The translations under genes and the position numbers were made by a program. The notes beneath the pieces were generated by a model that worked only from the letters and a program-made list of their open reading frames with translations, ran no database searches and had not been told where the DNA came from. 64,000 nt of DNA, from contig NZ_CP097291.1 of assembly GCF_027595165.1 (NCBI RefSeq), positions 806,001 to 870,000 of the forward strand. Direction: 5' to 3'. Positions within the stretch are counted from its first letter, which is position 1. Every line of letters begins with the position of its first letter. Source of the DNA: Providencia sp. PROV188. GTDB taxonomy: Bacteria > Pseudomonadota > Gammaproteobacteria > Enterobacterales > Enterobacteriaceae. Below, in pieces: positions 45,934 to 54,343 of the stretch.

Positions 45934-47397
45934 CTAATTAGAAAGACCACCAAAGCAGAGATATTTCACTTCCAGATAATCTTCGATTCCGTAACGGGAG
46001 CCTTCACGACCAAGTCCTGACTGCTTAATACCACCAAACGGAGCCACTTCATTTGAAATAATGCCTTCGTTAATACCCACCATGCCGCTTTCTAATGCTT
46101 CAGCCACACGGTAGATACGTCCGATATCACGTGAATAAAAATAGGAGGCCAGACCAAACTCAGTGTCGTTGGCAAGGTCGATAGCTTCTTGTTCATCACG
46201 GAATTTAAATAATGGCGCTAATGGACCAAATGTCTCTTCTTTCGCCACTTTCATGGATTCAGTCACATTGACTAATACCGTCGGTTCGAAGAACAGACCA
46301 CCAAGGCTGGATGATTTACCGCCCGCAGCGATGCTCGCACCTTTAGCAACGGCATCCGCAATGTGCTCAGACACTTTATCCACGGCAGCTTGGTTGATAA
46401 GCGGGCCTTGCTCAGAATCAGCTTGGGTTGCTGGACCAATTTTTAATGCGCTCACAGCTTTCGCTAGGCGAGCCGCAAACTCATCGTAAACACCTTCTTG
46501 CACTAAAATACGGTTTGCACACACGCAAGTTTGTCCGCTATTACGGAATTTAGCGGCTAAAGCCCCTTGAACCGCAGCGTCTAAATCCGCATCGTCAAAT
46601 ACGATAAATGGTGCGTTACCGCCTAATTCCAGTGACATTTTTTTCACGGTATCTGCGCACTGTTCCATCAGCAATTTACCCACGCGGGTAGAACCGGTGA
46701 AGGTCAGCTTGCGAACAATCGGGCTAGATGTCATGACCGCACCAATCGCTTTGGCATCGGTACCTGGAACGATATTGAATACGCCAGCAGGAATACCGGC
46801 TTCTTCACCTAATGCTGCTAATGCCAGCGCCGATAATGGGGTTTCAGCCGCAGGTTTTAATACCATGGTGCAACCCGCTGCGAGGGCAGGACCGACTTTG
46901 CGGGTGATCATCGCATTCGGGAAGTTCCAAGGGGTGATAGCAGCGACCACACCCACAGGCTGCTTGATGGTCACTAAGCGGCGACCCGGCAGTGGGGATG
47001 GGATAGTTTCACCGTAAGTACGTTTACCTTCTTCGGCAAACCACTCAATAAAGCTGGCTCCGTAGGCAATTTCGCCCATGGATTCATTGATGGATTTACC
47101 TTGCTCAGTACTCAGGATCTGCGCAAGTTCTTGTTGGTTTTCCATCATTAAACGGAACCATTTGTTCAGAATTTGGCTACGTTCTTTCGCGCTTTTTGCA
47201 CGCCATGCTGGCAATGCTTTTTCTGCGGCTTCAATGGCTTGTTGAGTTTCAGTTGCACCCACATTACTGACGCGAGCAATCACTTCTCCATTTGCCGGGT
47301 TAGTCACATCAAACTGGCTACTGTCTTGGGCATTTACCCATTGACCATTAATGTAAGCCTGCTGGCGGAATAATTTAGAATTGGTGTTTAAGCTCAT
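45934..47397 (-). CDS. NAD(P)-dependent succinate-semialdehyde dehydrogenase (GabD-like)
   Basis: A 487-residue aldehyde dehydrogenase with GabD-type catalytic blocks: TFTGSTRVGKLL, LELGGNAPFIVFDDADLD with the general-base Glu, and FRNSGQTCVCANRILVQ with the nucleophilic Cys. The end FGGIKQSGLGREGS is typical of GabD. HpaI releases succinate semialdehyde, so this gene closes the pathway by making succinate. It overlaps the upstream MFS gene by four bases (ATGA). E. coli W lacks such a gene inside its hpa cluster. Confidence 0.85.
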   Translation of the reverse strand: MSLNTNSKLFRQQAYINGQWVNAQDSSQFDVTNPANGEVIARVSNVGATETQQAIEAAEKALPAWRAKSAKERSQILNKWFRLMMENQQELAQILSTEQGKSINESMGEIAYGASFIEWFAEEGKRTYGETIPSPLPGRRLVTIKQPVGVVAAITPWNFPNAMITRKVGPALAAGCTMVLKPAAETPLSALALAALGEEAGIPAGVFNIVPGTDAKAIGAVMTSSPIVRKLTFTGSTRVGKLLMEQCADTVKKMSLELGGNAPFIVFDDADLDAAVQGALAAKFRNSGQTCVCANRILVQEGVYDEFAARLAKAVSALKIGPATQADSEQGPLINQAAVDKVSEHIADAVAKGASIAAGGKSSSLGGLFFEPTVLVNVTESMKVAKEETFGPLAPLFKFRDEQEAIDLANDTEFGLASYFYSRDIGRIYRVAEALESGMVGINEGIISNEVAPFGGIKQSGLGREGSRYGIEDYLEVKYLCFGGLSN

Positions 47398-48623
47398 TTT
47401 TCGTTGTTCTCCGAAGACACTGAATGAACGTGCGCGTGGACATTTTTAGCGGACAAGCGTTGGCTTGAAAAACTCAGTCCGGCACAAATCGCCATTACGA
47501 GTGCCATAGCAAATGGGGATTCATCTTGTAGTATGGACACTGCAACACTGGCAAGGGCTGCCAAGGCAAACTGAATTGAGATGGCGAGCGCACTGGCGCT
47601 GCCTGCGATTTTCCCGCGGTGTTGCAGTAACAGTGACAAACTGTTGGTGCCGATAGCATTAACCATCGATAGGAACAGAACCACTAGGATAACAATAATT
47701 GGTAGGCTTTGTTGATAGAAAATTAACAACAGAACACCAAAAATCAATTGGATACCGCTTTGCATGCCCAAAATTCGTGGCAGGCTATACACCTTGAGCA
47801 ATCGGACATTCAGCAGCAACATGGCAATCATGCCCAAAATATTGCAGCCAAACAGCAGCCCATAATACTGTTCAGAAACACCAAAGTAGTTGATATACAC
47901 AAACGGTGAACCACTGATAAAGGCGAACATACCGGCAAAAGAGAATGCCATAGTACCAATAATGCTTAGTGCTTCTCGGTCTGTGAGCACCAACCGATAA
48001 TTATGAAAGGCGACACCGACTAAATTGCGGGATTCACGCTGATGAGGCAAGGTTTCAGGTAGCAGTAAGAAAATCGCTGAAACAGAGCACAGCCCCACGG
48101 CCGCGAGAACATAGAAAATCACCTGCCATTCAAAATGAATTAATAAAAAACCGCCCACTAATGGTGCTAATAATGGGGCTATCATGGTGACTAATGTCAT
48201 CAGTGATAACACTTTAGGCAGCTCGCTAGAAGGATACACATCACGGGCAATGGCGCGCGCCATCACTATCGCTGCACCACTTCCAAATGCTTGCAATGCT
48301 CTAAAGGTAATTAAGGCTTCTGAGCTGGTGGCTTGCGCGCATAACAGGCTGGCGAGGGTGAAAATCGCCAGCCCACTGAGCAACATTTTACGGCGCCCCA
48401 GCAGGTCGCTCAGGGGACCATAAAACAGCATGCCGACACAGAAGCCCGCAAAGAATGCCCCGAGGGTGTACTGCATTTGTCCTTGGGTGGCATTCAGTGC
48501 TTGCGCCATTTTTGGCAAGGCTGGCAAGTACATATCAATCGATAGGGGACCGAACGCCACCAGTGAACCCAGTAACGGGATCAACCAGCGCGGTATCGGT
48601 CTATTGGTAAATGAAATTGGCAT
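47394..48623 (-). CDS. Bcr/CflA-family MFS efflux transporter
   Basis: A 409-residue, 12-helix major facilitator. The start LIPLLGSLVAFGPLSIDMYLPALPKMAQAL and the block YGPLSDLLGRRKMLLSGLAIF are diagnostic of the Bcr/CflA drug-resistance subfamily. In this setting it may export a toxic aromatic or aldehyde intermediate, but that is inference. It is co-oriented with the hpa genes and coupled to the dehydrogenase gene. Confidence 0.87.
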   Translation of the reverse strand: MPISFTNRPIPRWLIPLLGSLVAFGPLSIDMYLPALPKMAQALNATQGQMQYTLGAFFAGFCVGMLFYGPLSDLLGRRKMLLSGLAIFTLASLLCAQATSSEALITFRALQAFGSGAAIVMARAIARDVYPSSELPKVLSLMTLVTMIAPLLAPLVGGFLLIHFEWQVIFYVLAAVGLCSVSAIFLLLPETLPHQRESRNLVGVAFHNYRLVLTDREALSIIGTMAFSFAGMFAFISGSPFVYINYFGVSEQYYGLLFGCNILGMIAMLLLNVRLLKVYSLPRILGMQSGIQLIFGVLLLIFYQQSLPIIVILVVLFLSMVNAIGTNSLSLLLQHRGKIAGSASALAISIQFALAALASVAVSILQDESPFAMALVMAICAGLSFSSQRLSAKNVHAHVHSVSSENNEK

Positions 48624-48679
48624 ATTGCCCCCTATCGATATTCATCAATCACGATTTAAATTTTTATGACTTAAGCTTT

Positions 48680-49063
48680 TTATGATTTAAACAGTGCATG
48701 CACATTGTTCTGCTTATAGTTCAGAACAGGGTCAAGCTCTTCCATAGTGAAAGAGAGTGCCAAGTAACGTTTTGCCATCAGAGAGGCAAAATGGGTTTTG
48801 ATCAGATCAAACAGCATTTCCCCAGTTTTTTGGCGATCTTCGAGGGAGCGACCCGCACCAATTTTTAAGGTCATATGCACAAACGCGTAATCGTGTTTGC
48901 CATCCGCCATTTGCCAAGTATCCAACCAGATTGCGCGGCTACGAATGCCCCCTAATGGGAAAATTCCAGTGCCAGCTAGCGCGCTGTTTACTTTAGCGAA
49001 CAGCTCGGGTAGGGCTGCTTCTTCACGAATGTTGTCGGTGCATTCAGCATAAAAATGAGGCAT
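48680..49063 (-). CDS. hpaF: 5-carboxymethyl-2-hydroxymuconate delta-isomerase
   Basis: A 127-residue tautomerase-superfamily isomerase (126 in E. coli) starting MPHFYAECTDNIREEA; Pro2 becomes the catalytic N-terminal proline. RAIWLDTWQMADGKHDYAFVHMTLKIGAGRS supports the call. It follows hpaD by 9 bp and acts after HpaE. Confidence 0.95.
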   Translation of the reverse strand: MPHFYAECTDNIREEAALPELFAKVNSALAGTGIFPLGGIRSRAIWLDTWQMADGKHDYAFVHMTLKIGAGRSLEDRQKTGEMLFDLIKTHFASLMAKRYLALSFTMEELDPVLNYKQNNVHALFKS

Positions 49064-49072
49064 ATCTGCTCC

Positions 49073-49954
49073 TTATGCGTTGGCTGTTTGTTTGTCAGTG
49101 ATAAATTTTGGTAGTGGGAAAATCGCGTTGATTTGCCCAGTTCCAGAGCTGGCGAACAGGTCAGTTAACACTTCCACTTTCTCATCATATTTATCCCAGC
49201 CCAGCAGACCCAGTAACATCACGGTGTCATGCATGTGACCTTCGCCATAGCAGTAATCCGCGTACTCCGGCAGCATTTTGCAGAACTCAGCAAAGCGACC
49301 TTCACGCCACAGTTTGACGACGCGTTTGTCCATTTGCTCATCGAATTCGCGGGTATAGCTGTTCATGCCGTCTTCTGCACGATGGTCATCGATAAAGCGG
49401 TGAGACAGTGAGCCGCTCGCGAGTACCGCCACGGTACCGTCATATTTTTCAATCGCAGTCAGTACGGCTTCGCCTAATTTACGGCTAGTTTCAAAGCTGT
49501 GTGAGGTACAGAATGCGGAGATAGAGATCACTTTAAAGTGGCGATCGCTGTTCATATAACGCATTGGAACCAGCGTCGCGTACTCTAGAGTTAGGCTTGG
49601 AATTTCATGAGCTTGAGCACGAACGCCTAGCTTGCGAGCTTCTTCACCGATCATCTGACCCAATACAGAGTTGCCGTCATACTCATATTCCATATCGCGG
49701 ATAAAGTGTGGCAATTCATTACTGGTATAGATGCCTTTGAAGTGATCGGCGCAGTTAATGTGATAAGCACTGTTGACCAGCCAGTGAGTGTCAAAAACGA
49801 TAATGGTGTCGACGCCGAGTTCACGGCAGCGACGACTGATTTCTTTGTGCCCATCGATGGCGGCTTGGCGACAACCGTGGTTTTTGCCCGGCAGTTCAGA
49901 TAGGTACATTGATGGGACGTGTGTGATCTTTGCGGTTAATGCCAACTTACCCAT
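49073..49954 (-). CDS. hpaD: 3,4-dihydroxyphenylacetate 2,3-dioxygenase
   Basis: A 293-residue class III (LigB-type) extradiol dioxygenase. ATG 49954 starts MGKLALTAKITHVPSMYL behind AAGGGGA; the longer frame to 49981 is rejected. Conserved histidine blocks are GKNHGCRQAAIDGH and ASGSLSHRF. It opens the homoprotocatechuate ring to 5-carboxymethyl-2-hydroxymuconate semialdehyde. Confidence 0.95.
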   Translation of the reverse strand: MGKLALTAKITHVPSMYLSELPGKNHGCRQAAIDGHKEISRRCRELGVDTIIVFDTHWLVNSAYHINCADHFKGIYTSNELPHFIRDMEYEYDGNSVLGQMIGEEARKLGVRAQAHEIPSLTLEYATLVPMRYMNSDRHFKVISISAFCTSHSFETSRKLGEAVLTAIEKYDGTVAVLASGSLSHRFIDDHRAEDGMNSYTREFDEQMDKRVVKLWREGRFAEFCKMLPEYADYCYGEGHMHDTVMLLGLLGWDKYDEKVEVLTDLFASSGTGQINAIFPLPKFITDKQTANA

Positions 49955-49973
49955 GTCTTTTCCCCTTCGCTTA

Positions 49974-50096
49974 TCCGTCATACTTCGCGCTGTAGCGTTG
50001 TTGGCTTCATAAAGTCACCCTAGTCACATACTTCAGTATGCTCCTAGGGATAACTTCACTTGCCGCCTAGCTACAACACGAATTATTTAGGATAAG
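49974..50096. repeat. ERIC element 3 (hpaD/hpaE gap)
   Basis: TCCGTCATACTTCGCGCTGT left end, central CCCTAGTCACATACTTCAGTATGCTCCTAGGG, right end CTACAACACGAATTATTTAG. It fills most of the 234-bp hpaE-hpaD gap. Confidence 0.88.
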
Positions 50097-50188
50097 TAGC
50101 TAAATTAATTATCATTGATTCAAAATTACATATAATTCAAATCGTATAGATTACTTAATTGATTGAAGAATAATGGTATTTCAATAAA

Positions 50189-51655
50189 TTACACACCCCA
50201 GCGTGGGATGTTGTGGTCGCCGTAGGAGATACAAACGTTCTTCATTTCGGCGAAGACTTCGAAGCTATACTCGCCGCCTTCACGACCCACGCCAGAGGCT
50301 TTTACGCCGCCGAATGGTTGACGTAAATCACGGACGTTTTGGGTGTTAACAAACACCATGCCCGCTTCGATATTGCGAGAAAGACGCAGGATCTTGCTGA
50401 CATCTTGAGTCCAAATATAAGACGCCAGACCATACTCAACATCGTTCGCCATACGCAGACCATCTTCTTCGGTCTTGAATGGAATTAAACAAGCGACGGG
50501 TCCGAAGATCTCTTCTTGAGCCACACGCATGCGGTTGTCCACATCCGCCAGAACCGTTGGGCGTAGGAAATGACCATTTTTCAGATGAGCTGGCAGATCC
50601 GTTGGTTTGTCTGGACCACCCGCTAACAGAGTTGCACCTTCTTCCATACCAATACGGATATAACCAGATACTTTGTTCCAGTGCTGTTGGCTGATCAGGG
50701 CGCCCACTTGGGTTTTTGGATCGGTAGGGTCGCCGACGATCAGGCGATTTGCACGCTCAGCAAAGCGTTTCACAAATTCTGGGTAAATGCTTTCTTGGAT
50801 GAAAATACGTGAACCCGCGGTACAGCGCTCTCCATTGATAGAGAAAATAGTGAACAGCGCGGCATCCATTGCACGTTCAATGTCGGCATCTTCAAAAATC
50901 AGAACCGGAGATTTACCGCCTAATTCCATTGAGTATTTTTTCAGACCCGCGTTTTGCATAATGGCGCGACCAGTTGCGGTGCCTCCTGTGAAGGAGACTG
51001 CACGAACGTCATGGTGTTTTACCAGAGCGTCACCCGCAGTAGCACCATAACCTTGCACCACGTTCAGTACGCCCGCAGGGATACCCGCTTCAAGGGCTAA
51101 TTCACCTAAACGGTTTGCAGATAGCGGAGACAGTTCAGACATTTTCAGAACCGCGGTATTACCCAGCGCTAAACACGGTGCTGTTTTCCATGTTGCGGTC
51201 ATAAATGGCACGTTCCATGGCGAGATTAACCCGCACACACCCACTGGCTGGATCAGGGTGTAGTTCATCATTTTGTCGTCAACCGGATAGGTGCGACCAT
51301 TCATTTGCTGGCAAATTTCAGCAAAGAATTCAAAGTTGTGTGACGCGCGAGGGATCAGAACGTTTTTAGTTTGGTGGATAGGTAAACCGGTATCGTTGGT
51401 TTCCATCTCAGCAATTTGCGGAACGTTTTCGTCGATCAGCTCACCTAAGCGGCGCATTAAGCGTGCGCGCTCTTTCATTGGCGTGTTTGCCCACTTAGGG
51501 AAGGCTTCTTTTGCAGCGGCAACCGCTTGGTTTATTTCGTCTTGACCGCCGGATGCCACTTCCGCTAATACTTCACCCGTTGCTGGGTTAGTGGTTTCGA
51601 AATACTCTTTGCTTTCAACGTTTTTGCCGTTGATCCAATGGTTAATCTTAGTCAT
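50189..51655 (-). CDS. hpaE: 5-carboxymethyl-2-hydroxymuconate semialdehyde dehydrogenase
   Basis: A 488-residue aldehyde dehydrogenase (488 in E. coli) with ELGGKSPVLIFEDADIE, FSINGERCTAGSRIFIQ (catalytic Cys) and the FGGVKASGVGREGGEYSFEVFAEMKNVCIS ending. It oxidises the semialdehyde to the diacid. ATG 51655 overlaps the hpaG2 stop as TGATG, with GAGGAG upstream. Confidence 0.96.
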   Translation of the reverse strand: MTKINHWINGKNVESKEYFETTNPATGEVLAEVASGGQDEINQAVAAAKEAFPKWANTPMKERARLMRRLGELIDENVPQIAEMETNDTGLPIHQTKNVLIPRASHNFEFFAEICQQMNGRTYPVDDKMMNYTLIQPVGVCGLISPWNVPFMTATWKTAPCLALGNTAVLKMSELSPLSANRLGELALEAGIPAGVLNVVQGYGATAGDALVKHHDVRAVSFTGGTATGRAIMQNAGLKKYSMELGGKSPVLIFEDADIERAMDAALFTIFSINGERCTAGSRIFIQESIYPEFVKRFAERANRLIVGDPTDPKTQVGALISQQHWNKVSGYIRIGMEEGATLLAGGPDKPTDLPAHLKNGHFLRPTVLADVDNRMRVAQEEIFGPVACLIPFKTEEDGLRMANDVEYGLASYIWTQDVSKILRLSRNIEAGMVFVNTQNVRDLRQPFGGVKASGVGREGGEYSFEVFAEMKNVCISYGDHNIPRWGV

Positions 51656-52422
51656 CACACTCGCTCCTCATACTCTTTTTCGCTGATAATGGTATTGATC
51701 AGCCTGCCCACACCTTCAACTTCAACGATCACTTCATCACCTGGAACCACATCAGACAGCCCTTTTGGCGTGCCCGTTGCGATCATGTCGCCTGGTTGCA
51801 GTGTCATAAAGTCACTCAGGTAGGCAATTAAAAATGGGATATTAAAAATCAGATCCGCGGTGGTGCCTTTTTGACGCAATTCACCATTAACGTAGGTGTA
51901 CAGTGCGAGGTTGTGTGGATCTTTAATATCTGATTTGTCTACCATCCATGGGCCGATTGGCGTCAATGTATCGCGGCTTTTTACGCGTAGGTTTGGACGG
52001 TAGTAGTTCTCTAAATAGTCACGGATAGCGTAGTCATTACACACGGTGTAACCCGCGACGTAATCCATGGCATCTTCTTGGGACACTTTGTGAGCCGCTT
52101 TGCCAATAATCACCACTAGCTCAGACTCATAGTGCATATATTCAACATTGTCTGGGCGAACGGATACTTGGCGGTGACCTGTTAAGCTGTTTTCAGCTTT
52201 GATAAAAATCAGAGGCTCTTCTGGTGGCTTAAATTCTAATTCAGTGGCGTGGTCGGCATAGTTCAGACCCAACGCGAATAAAGTACCTTGTGCAGGTGGT
52301 AGCCATTCAACATCTGCGCTATCGCCAGAGATCACGTTGCCATTTGGCAGTTTGATAGCTTCGTTGTCACCGACAGTGACGGAATACTCAGTGCCTTGAT
52401 AACGAATTTTTGCGTGTTTCAT
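51655..52422 (-). CDS. hpaG2: HpaG2, decarboxylase/isomerase half
   Basis: A 255-residue fumarylacetoacetate-hydrolase-fold protein with ALGLNYADHATELEFKPPEEPLIFIKAENSLTGH and the metal-ligand HYESELVVIIGK. It matches the C-terminal half of the fused 429-residue HpcE/HpaG protein. With HpaG1 it decarboxylates 5-oxopent-3-ene-1,2,5-tricarboxylate and isomerises the product. GGAGG ribosome-binding site overlaps the end of hpaG1. Confidence 0.93.
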   Translation of the reverse strand: MKHAKIRYQGTEYSVTVGDNEAIKLPNGNVISGDSADVEWLPPAQGTLFALGLNYADHATELEFKPPEEPLIFIKAENSLTGHRQVSVRPDNVEYMHYESELVVIIGKAAHKVSQEDAMDYVAGYTVCNDYAIRDYLENYYRPNLRVKSRDTLTPIGPWMVDKSDIKDPHNLALYTYVNGELRQKGTTADLIFNIPFLIAYLSDFMTLQPGDMIATGTPKGLSDVVPGDEVIVEVEGVGRLINTIISEKEYEERV

Positions 52423-52424
52423 GA

Positions 52425-53054
52425 TTATTGTCCTCCTGCCGCAACAACGCTGTTCTTGAGGCTTGGGAAGCCAGCTGCTTGGATCTCAACCTGATCACCC
52501 GGTTTGATGGTGACGCGCTGATGAGGAGTGCCCAGTAAAATCACGTCCCCTTGTTTTAGGGTTGCGAAGTCGCTCAATGCAGCCACTAATTCGCTTGCGC
52601 TACGAACGAGATCCTTGGTTGACCATCTGTCAGCTTCTTTGCCGTTAATCAGTGTCACTATCTCAACAGGTGAAGATAACGACGTTTTCACTAACTCGCC
52701 GATTGGGCAGAAAGTATCACGGCATTTTGCTTTAATCGCAGGGCGGTAGAAGGTGTCTTCTGGCAGGCTAACTTCATTCGCCAGTGCAAAGCCAGCAATG
52801 AACTCCAACGCATTTTGTGCAGTCACTTTGCGTGCATCTTTACCAATCACCAGCGCCAGCGTTGCACCGCTTTGTACTTCTTCACCAGCAGGATGCAGGA
52901 TGTTATCCCCGGAATTAATGCGTGTATTACGCGGCTTAATAAACCACACAGGTGTTTTCGGTGGGGTTTTATAAGGGGCTTGCTGGAACGCCTCGAGCCA
53001 ATGATCAAGTTGGCTTTGATGGTTGAGGGCAACGGCAAAAACAGTGCCTTTCAT
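52425..53054 (-). CDS. hpaG1: HpaG1, decarboxylase/isomerase half
   Basis: A 209-residue FAH-fold protein starting MKGTVFAVALNHQSQLDHW, as the N-terminus of E. coli HpaG/HpcE. ATG 53054 follows AAGGAG; a TTG at 53060 is rejected. Its TAA stop lies 2 bp before the hpaG2 ATG, so the two domains are separate but coupled polypeptides. First gene of the catabolic operon, divergent from hpaR. Confidence 0.93.
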   Translation of the reverse strand: MKGTVFAVALNHQSQLDHWLEAFQQAPYKTPPKTPVWFIKPRNTRINSGDNILHPAGEEVQSGATLALVIGKDARKVTAQNALEFIAGFALANEVSLPEDTFYRPAIKAKCRDTFCPIGELVKTSLSSPVEIVTLINGKEADRWSTKDLVRSASELVAALSDFATLKQGDVILLGTPHQRVTIKPGDQVEIQAAGFPSLKNSVVAAGGQ

Positions 53055-53515
53055 TGACAACTCCTTATTAAAGAGATCGATTCTGAGTAATTATTAATAT
53101 ATTAATAAAGTATTATTTTGTAATAAGCAATAGCTTTATGGAAATGTTAATTTTAATTGTGATCTTATTAACATAATAAAGGGGTCTTCATGTAACTGAC
53201 TGTATATAATGAGTTTATTATTTTTTTAACTTTTAAAAATTTACAATATATTAACTTTGATTTTTTGATAAAATTTATTTACTCATTAATATTTTGGTGT
53301 TTTTCTTTGTGATTGTTAGTACTGCATGCTACTCTTGCATTTAAGATAATTGAGTGTGTTGCAGTTACCCTATGATTTATTGCTAACCCTAAAGCGACGT
53401 TAAAAACCGTCGCGTTAAAAATGGCAGCGTTAAAAATGGTAACCAGCACGGAGGCTGACTAACCCCCGGTAGTGGGTGTTTCATAACTTTAAATAGCGTG
53501 GTGAGTTTTAAGCTT
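53055..53515. promoter_or_regulatory. hpaG1/hpaR divergent promoter region
   Basis: 461 bp, extremely AT-rich. It contains the perfect 18-bp palindrome TTATTAATATATTAATAA at 53091-53108 close to the hpaG1 start, the inverted repeat ATGTTAAT (53144-53151) / ATTAACAT (53167-53174), and a CRP-like site. Two direct copies of GCGTTAAAAATGG (53412-53424 and 53427-53439) lie before hpaR. HpaR, a MarR-type repressor, is expected to bind palindromes here. Confidence 0.6.
53155..53176. promoter_or_regulatory. CRP-like site upstream of hpaG1
   Basis: AATTGTGATCT followed by TATTAACATAA. The left half matches ten of eleven consensus positions; the right half keeps only ACAT. Catabolite control of this operon is known in E. 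coli W. Confidence 0.5.
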
Positions 53516-53968
53516 ATGCATGAATCATTGACAATTGCATTATTACAGGCGCGAGAGACCGCAATGGGCTTCTTTCGACCGATATTAAAGTCCTATAATT
53601 TGACCGAACAGCAATGGCGTATCATTCGCGTGTTAGCGGATAATCGCTCTATTGATTTTCATGAATTATCAGTGCAAACCTGTATTTTGCGTCCAAGCTT
53701 AACGGGGATTTTGACTCGTATGGAACGCGAAGGGCTTATTTTCCGTTTAAAGCCATTGAATGACCAACGTAAACTGTATGTCTCACTGACCCCTACAGGG
53801 CAAGAGTTGTATGACAAGGCACGTCAGGAAGTTGAAGAGGGTTATCAAAAGATTGAACAGGCTTTCTCTCAAGAGAAAATGCAGCAACTGACGGCTCTGC
53901 TGGATGAGTTGATTGCGCTGGAGAGCCCGGATTATAGTAGTATTATGGATAGAAGCAAGACAGCCTAA
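53516..53968 (+). CDS. hpaR: HpaR, MarR-family repressor of the hpa operon
   Basis: A 150-residue winged-helix regulator starting MHESLTIALLQARETAMGFFRPILK, close to E. coli HpaR. The DNA-binding part is LTEQQWRIIRVLADN...LRPSLTGILTRMEREGLIFRLKPLNDQRKLYVSLT. The GTG at 53498 would add six residues and is not preferred. It represses the meta-cleavage operon until 4-HPA binds. It is divergent from hpaG1. Confidence 0.94.
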   Translation: MHESLTIALLQARETAMGFFRPILKSYNLTEQQWRIIRVLADNRSIDFHELSVQTCILRPSLTGILTRMEREGLIFRLKPLNDQRKLYVSLTPTGQELYDKARQEVEEGYQKIEQAFSQEKMQQLTALLDELIALESPDYSSIMDRSKTA

Positions 53969-53970
53969 AT

Positions 53971-54093
53971 ACTCGTCATACTTTGAACCGCAGCGTTGTT
54001 GGTTGCGCTCAGCTACTCGGGTCACATACTTGTGTATGCTCCCCGAGATAGCTTCTCTTACCGCCTAGCCGCAATTCAAATTATTTAGAGTAT
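53971..54093. repeat. ERIC element 4 (first of three after hpaR)
   Basis: Complete unit from ACTCGTCATACTTTGAACCG to TTCAAATTATTTAGAGTAT with central palindrome CTCGGGTCACATACTTGTGTATGCTCCCCGAG. Confidence 0.9.
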
Positions 54094-54110
54094 AACTTTT
54101 TTCATACTTT

Positions 54111-54188
54111 GAACCGCAGCGTTGTTGGTTGCGCTCAGCTACTCGGGTCACATACTTGTGTATGCTTCCCGAGATAGCTTCTCTTACC
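54111..54188. repeat. ERIC element 5 (right arm truncated)
   Basis: Starts TTCATACTTTGAACCGCAGC and is almost identical to element 4 up to TAGCTTCTCTTACC, where it breaks off and the CTAAATACTC flank of element 6 begins. Confidence 0.88.
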
Positions 54189-54196
54189 ATCTAAAT

Positions 54197-54319
54197 ACTC
54201 GTCATACTTTGAACCGCAGCGTTGTTGGTTGCGCTCAGCTACTCGGGTCACATACTTGTGTATGCTCCCCGAGATAGCTTTTCTTACCGCCTAGCTGCAA
54301 TTCAAATTATTTAGAGTAT
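54197..54319. repeat. ERIC element 6
   Basis: Complete unit almost identical to element 4, including the CTAAATACTCGTCATAC left flank that also precedes element 4 at 53964. This shows duplication of a segment containing the element rather than independent arrival. Confidence 0.9.
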
Positions 54320-54343
54320 TGTTTTTCTGGCATATTTTAGTGA

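Noticed and set aside
53964..54319. Regularly spaced near-identical repeats suggesting a CRISPR array
   Set aside because: Units are about 120 bp with a long internal palindrome and no short spacer pattern; they match ERIC.
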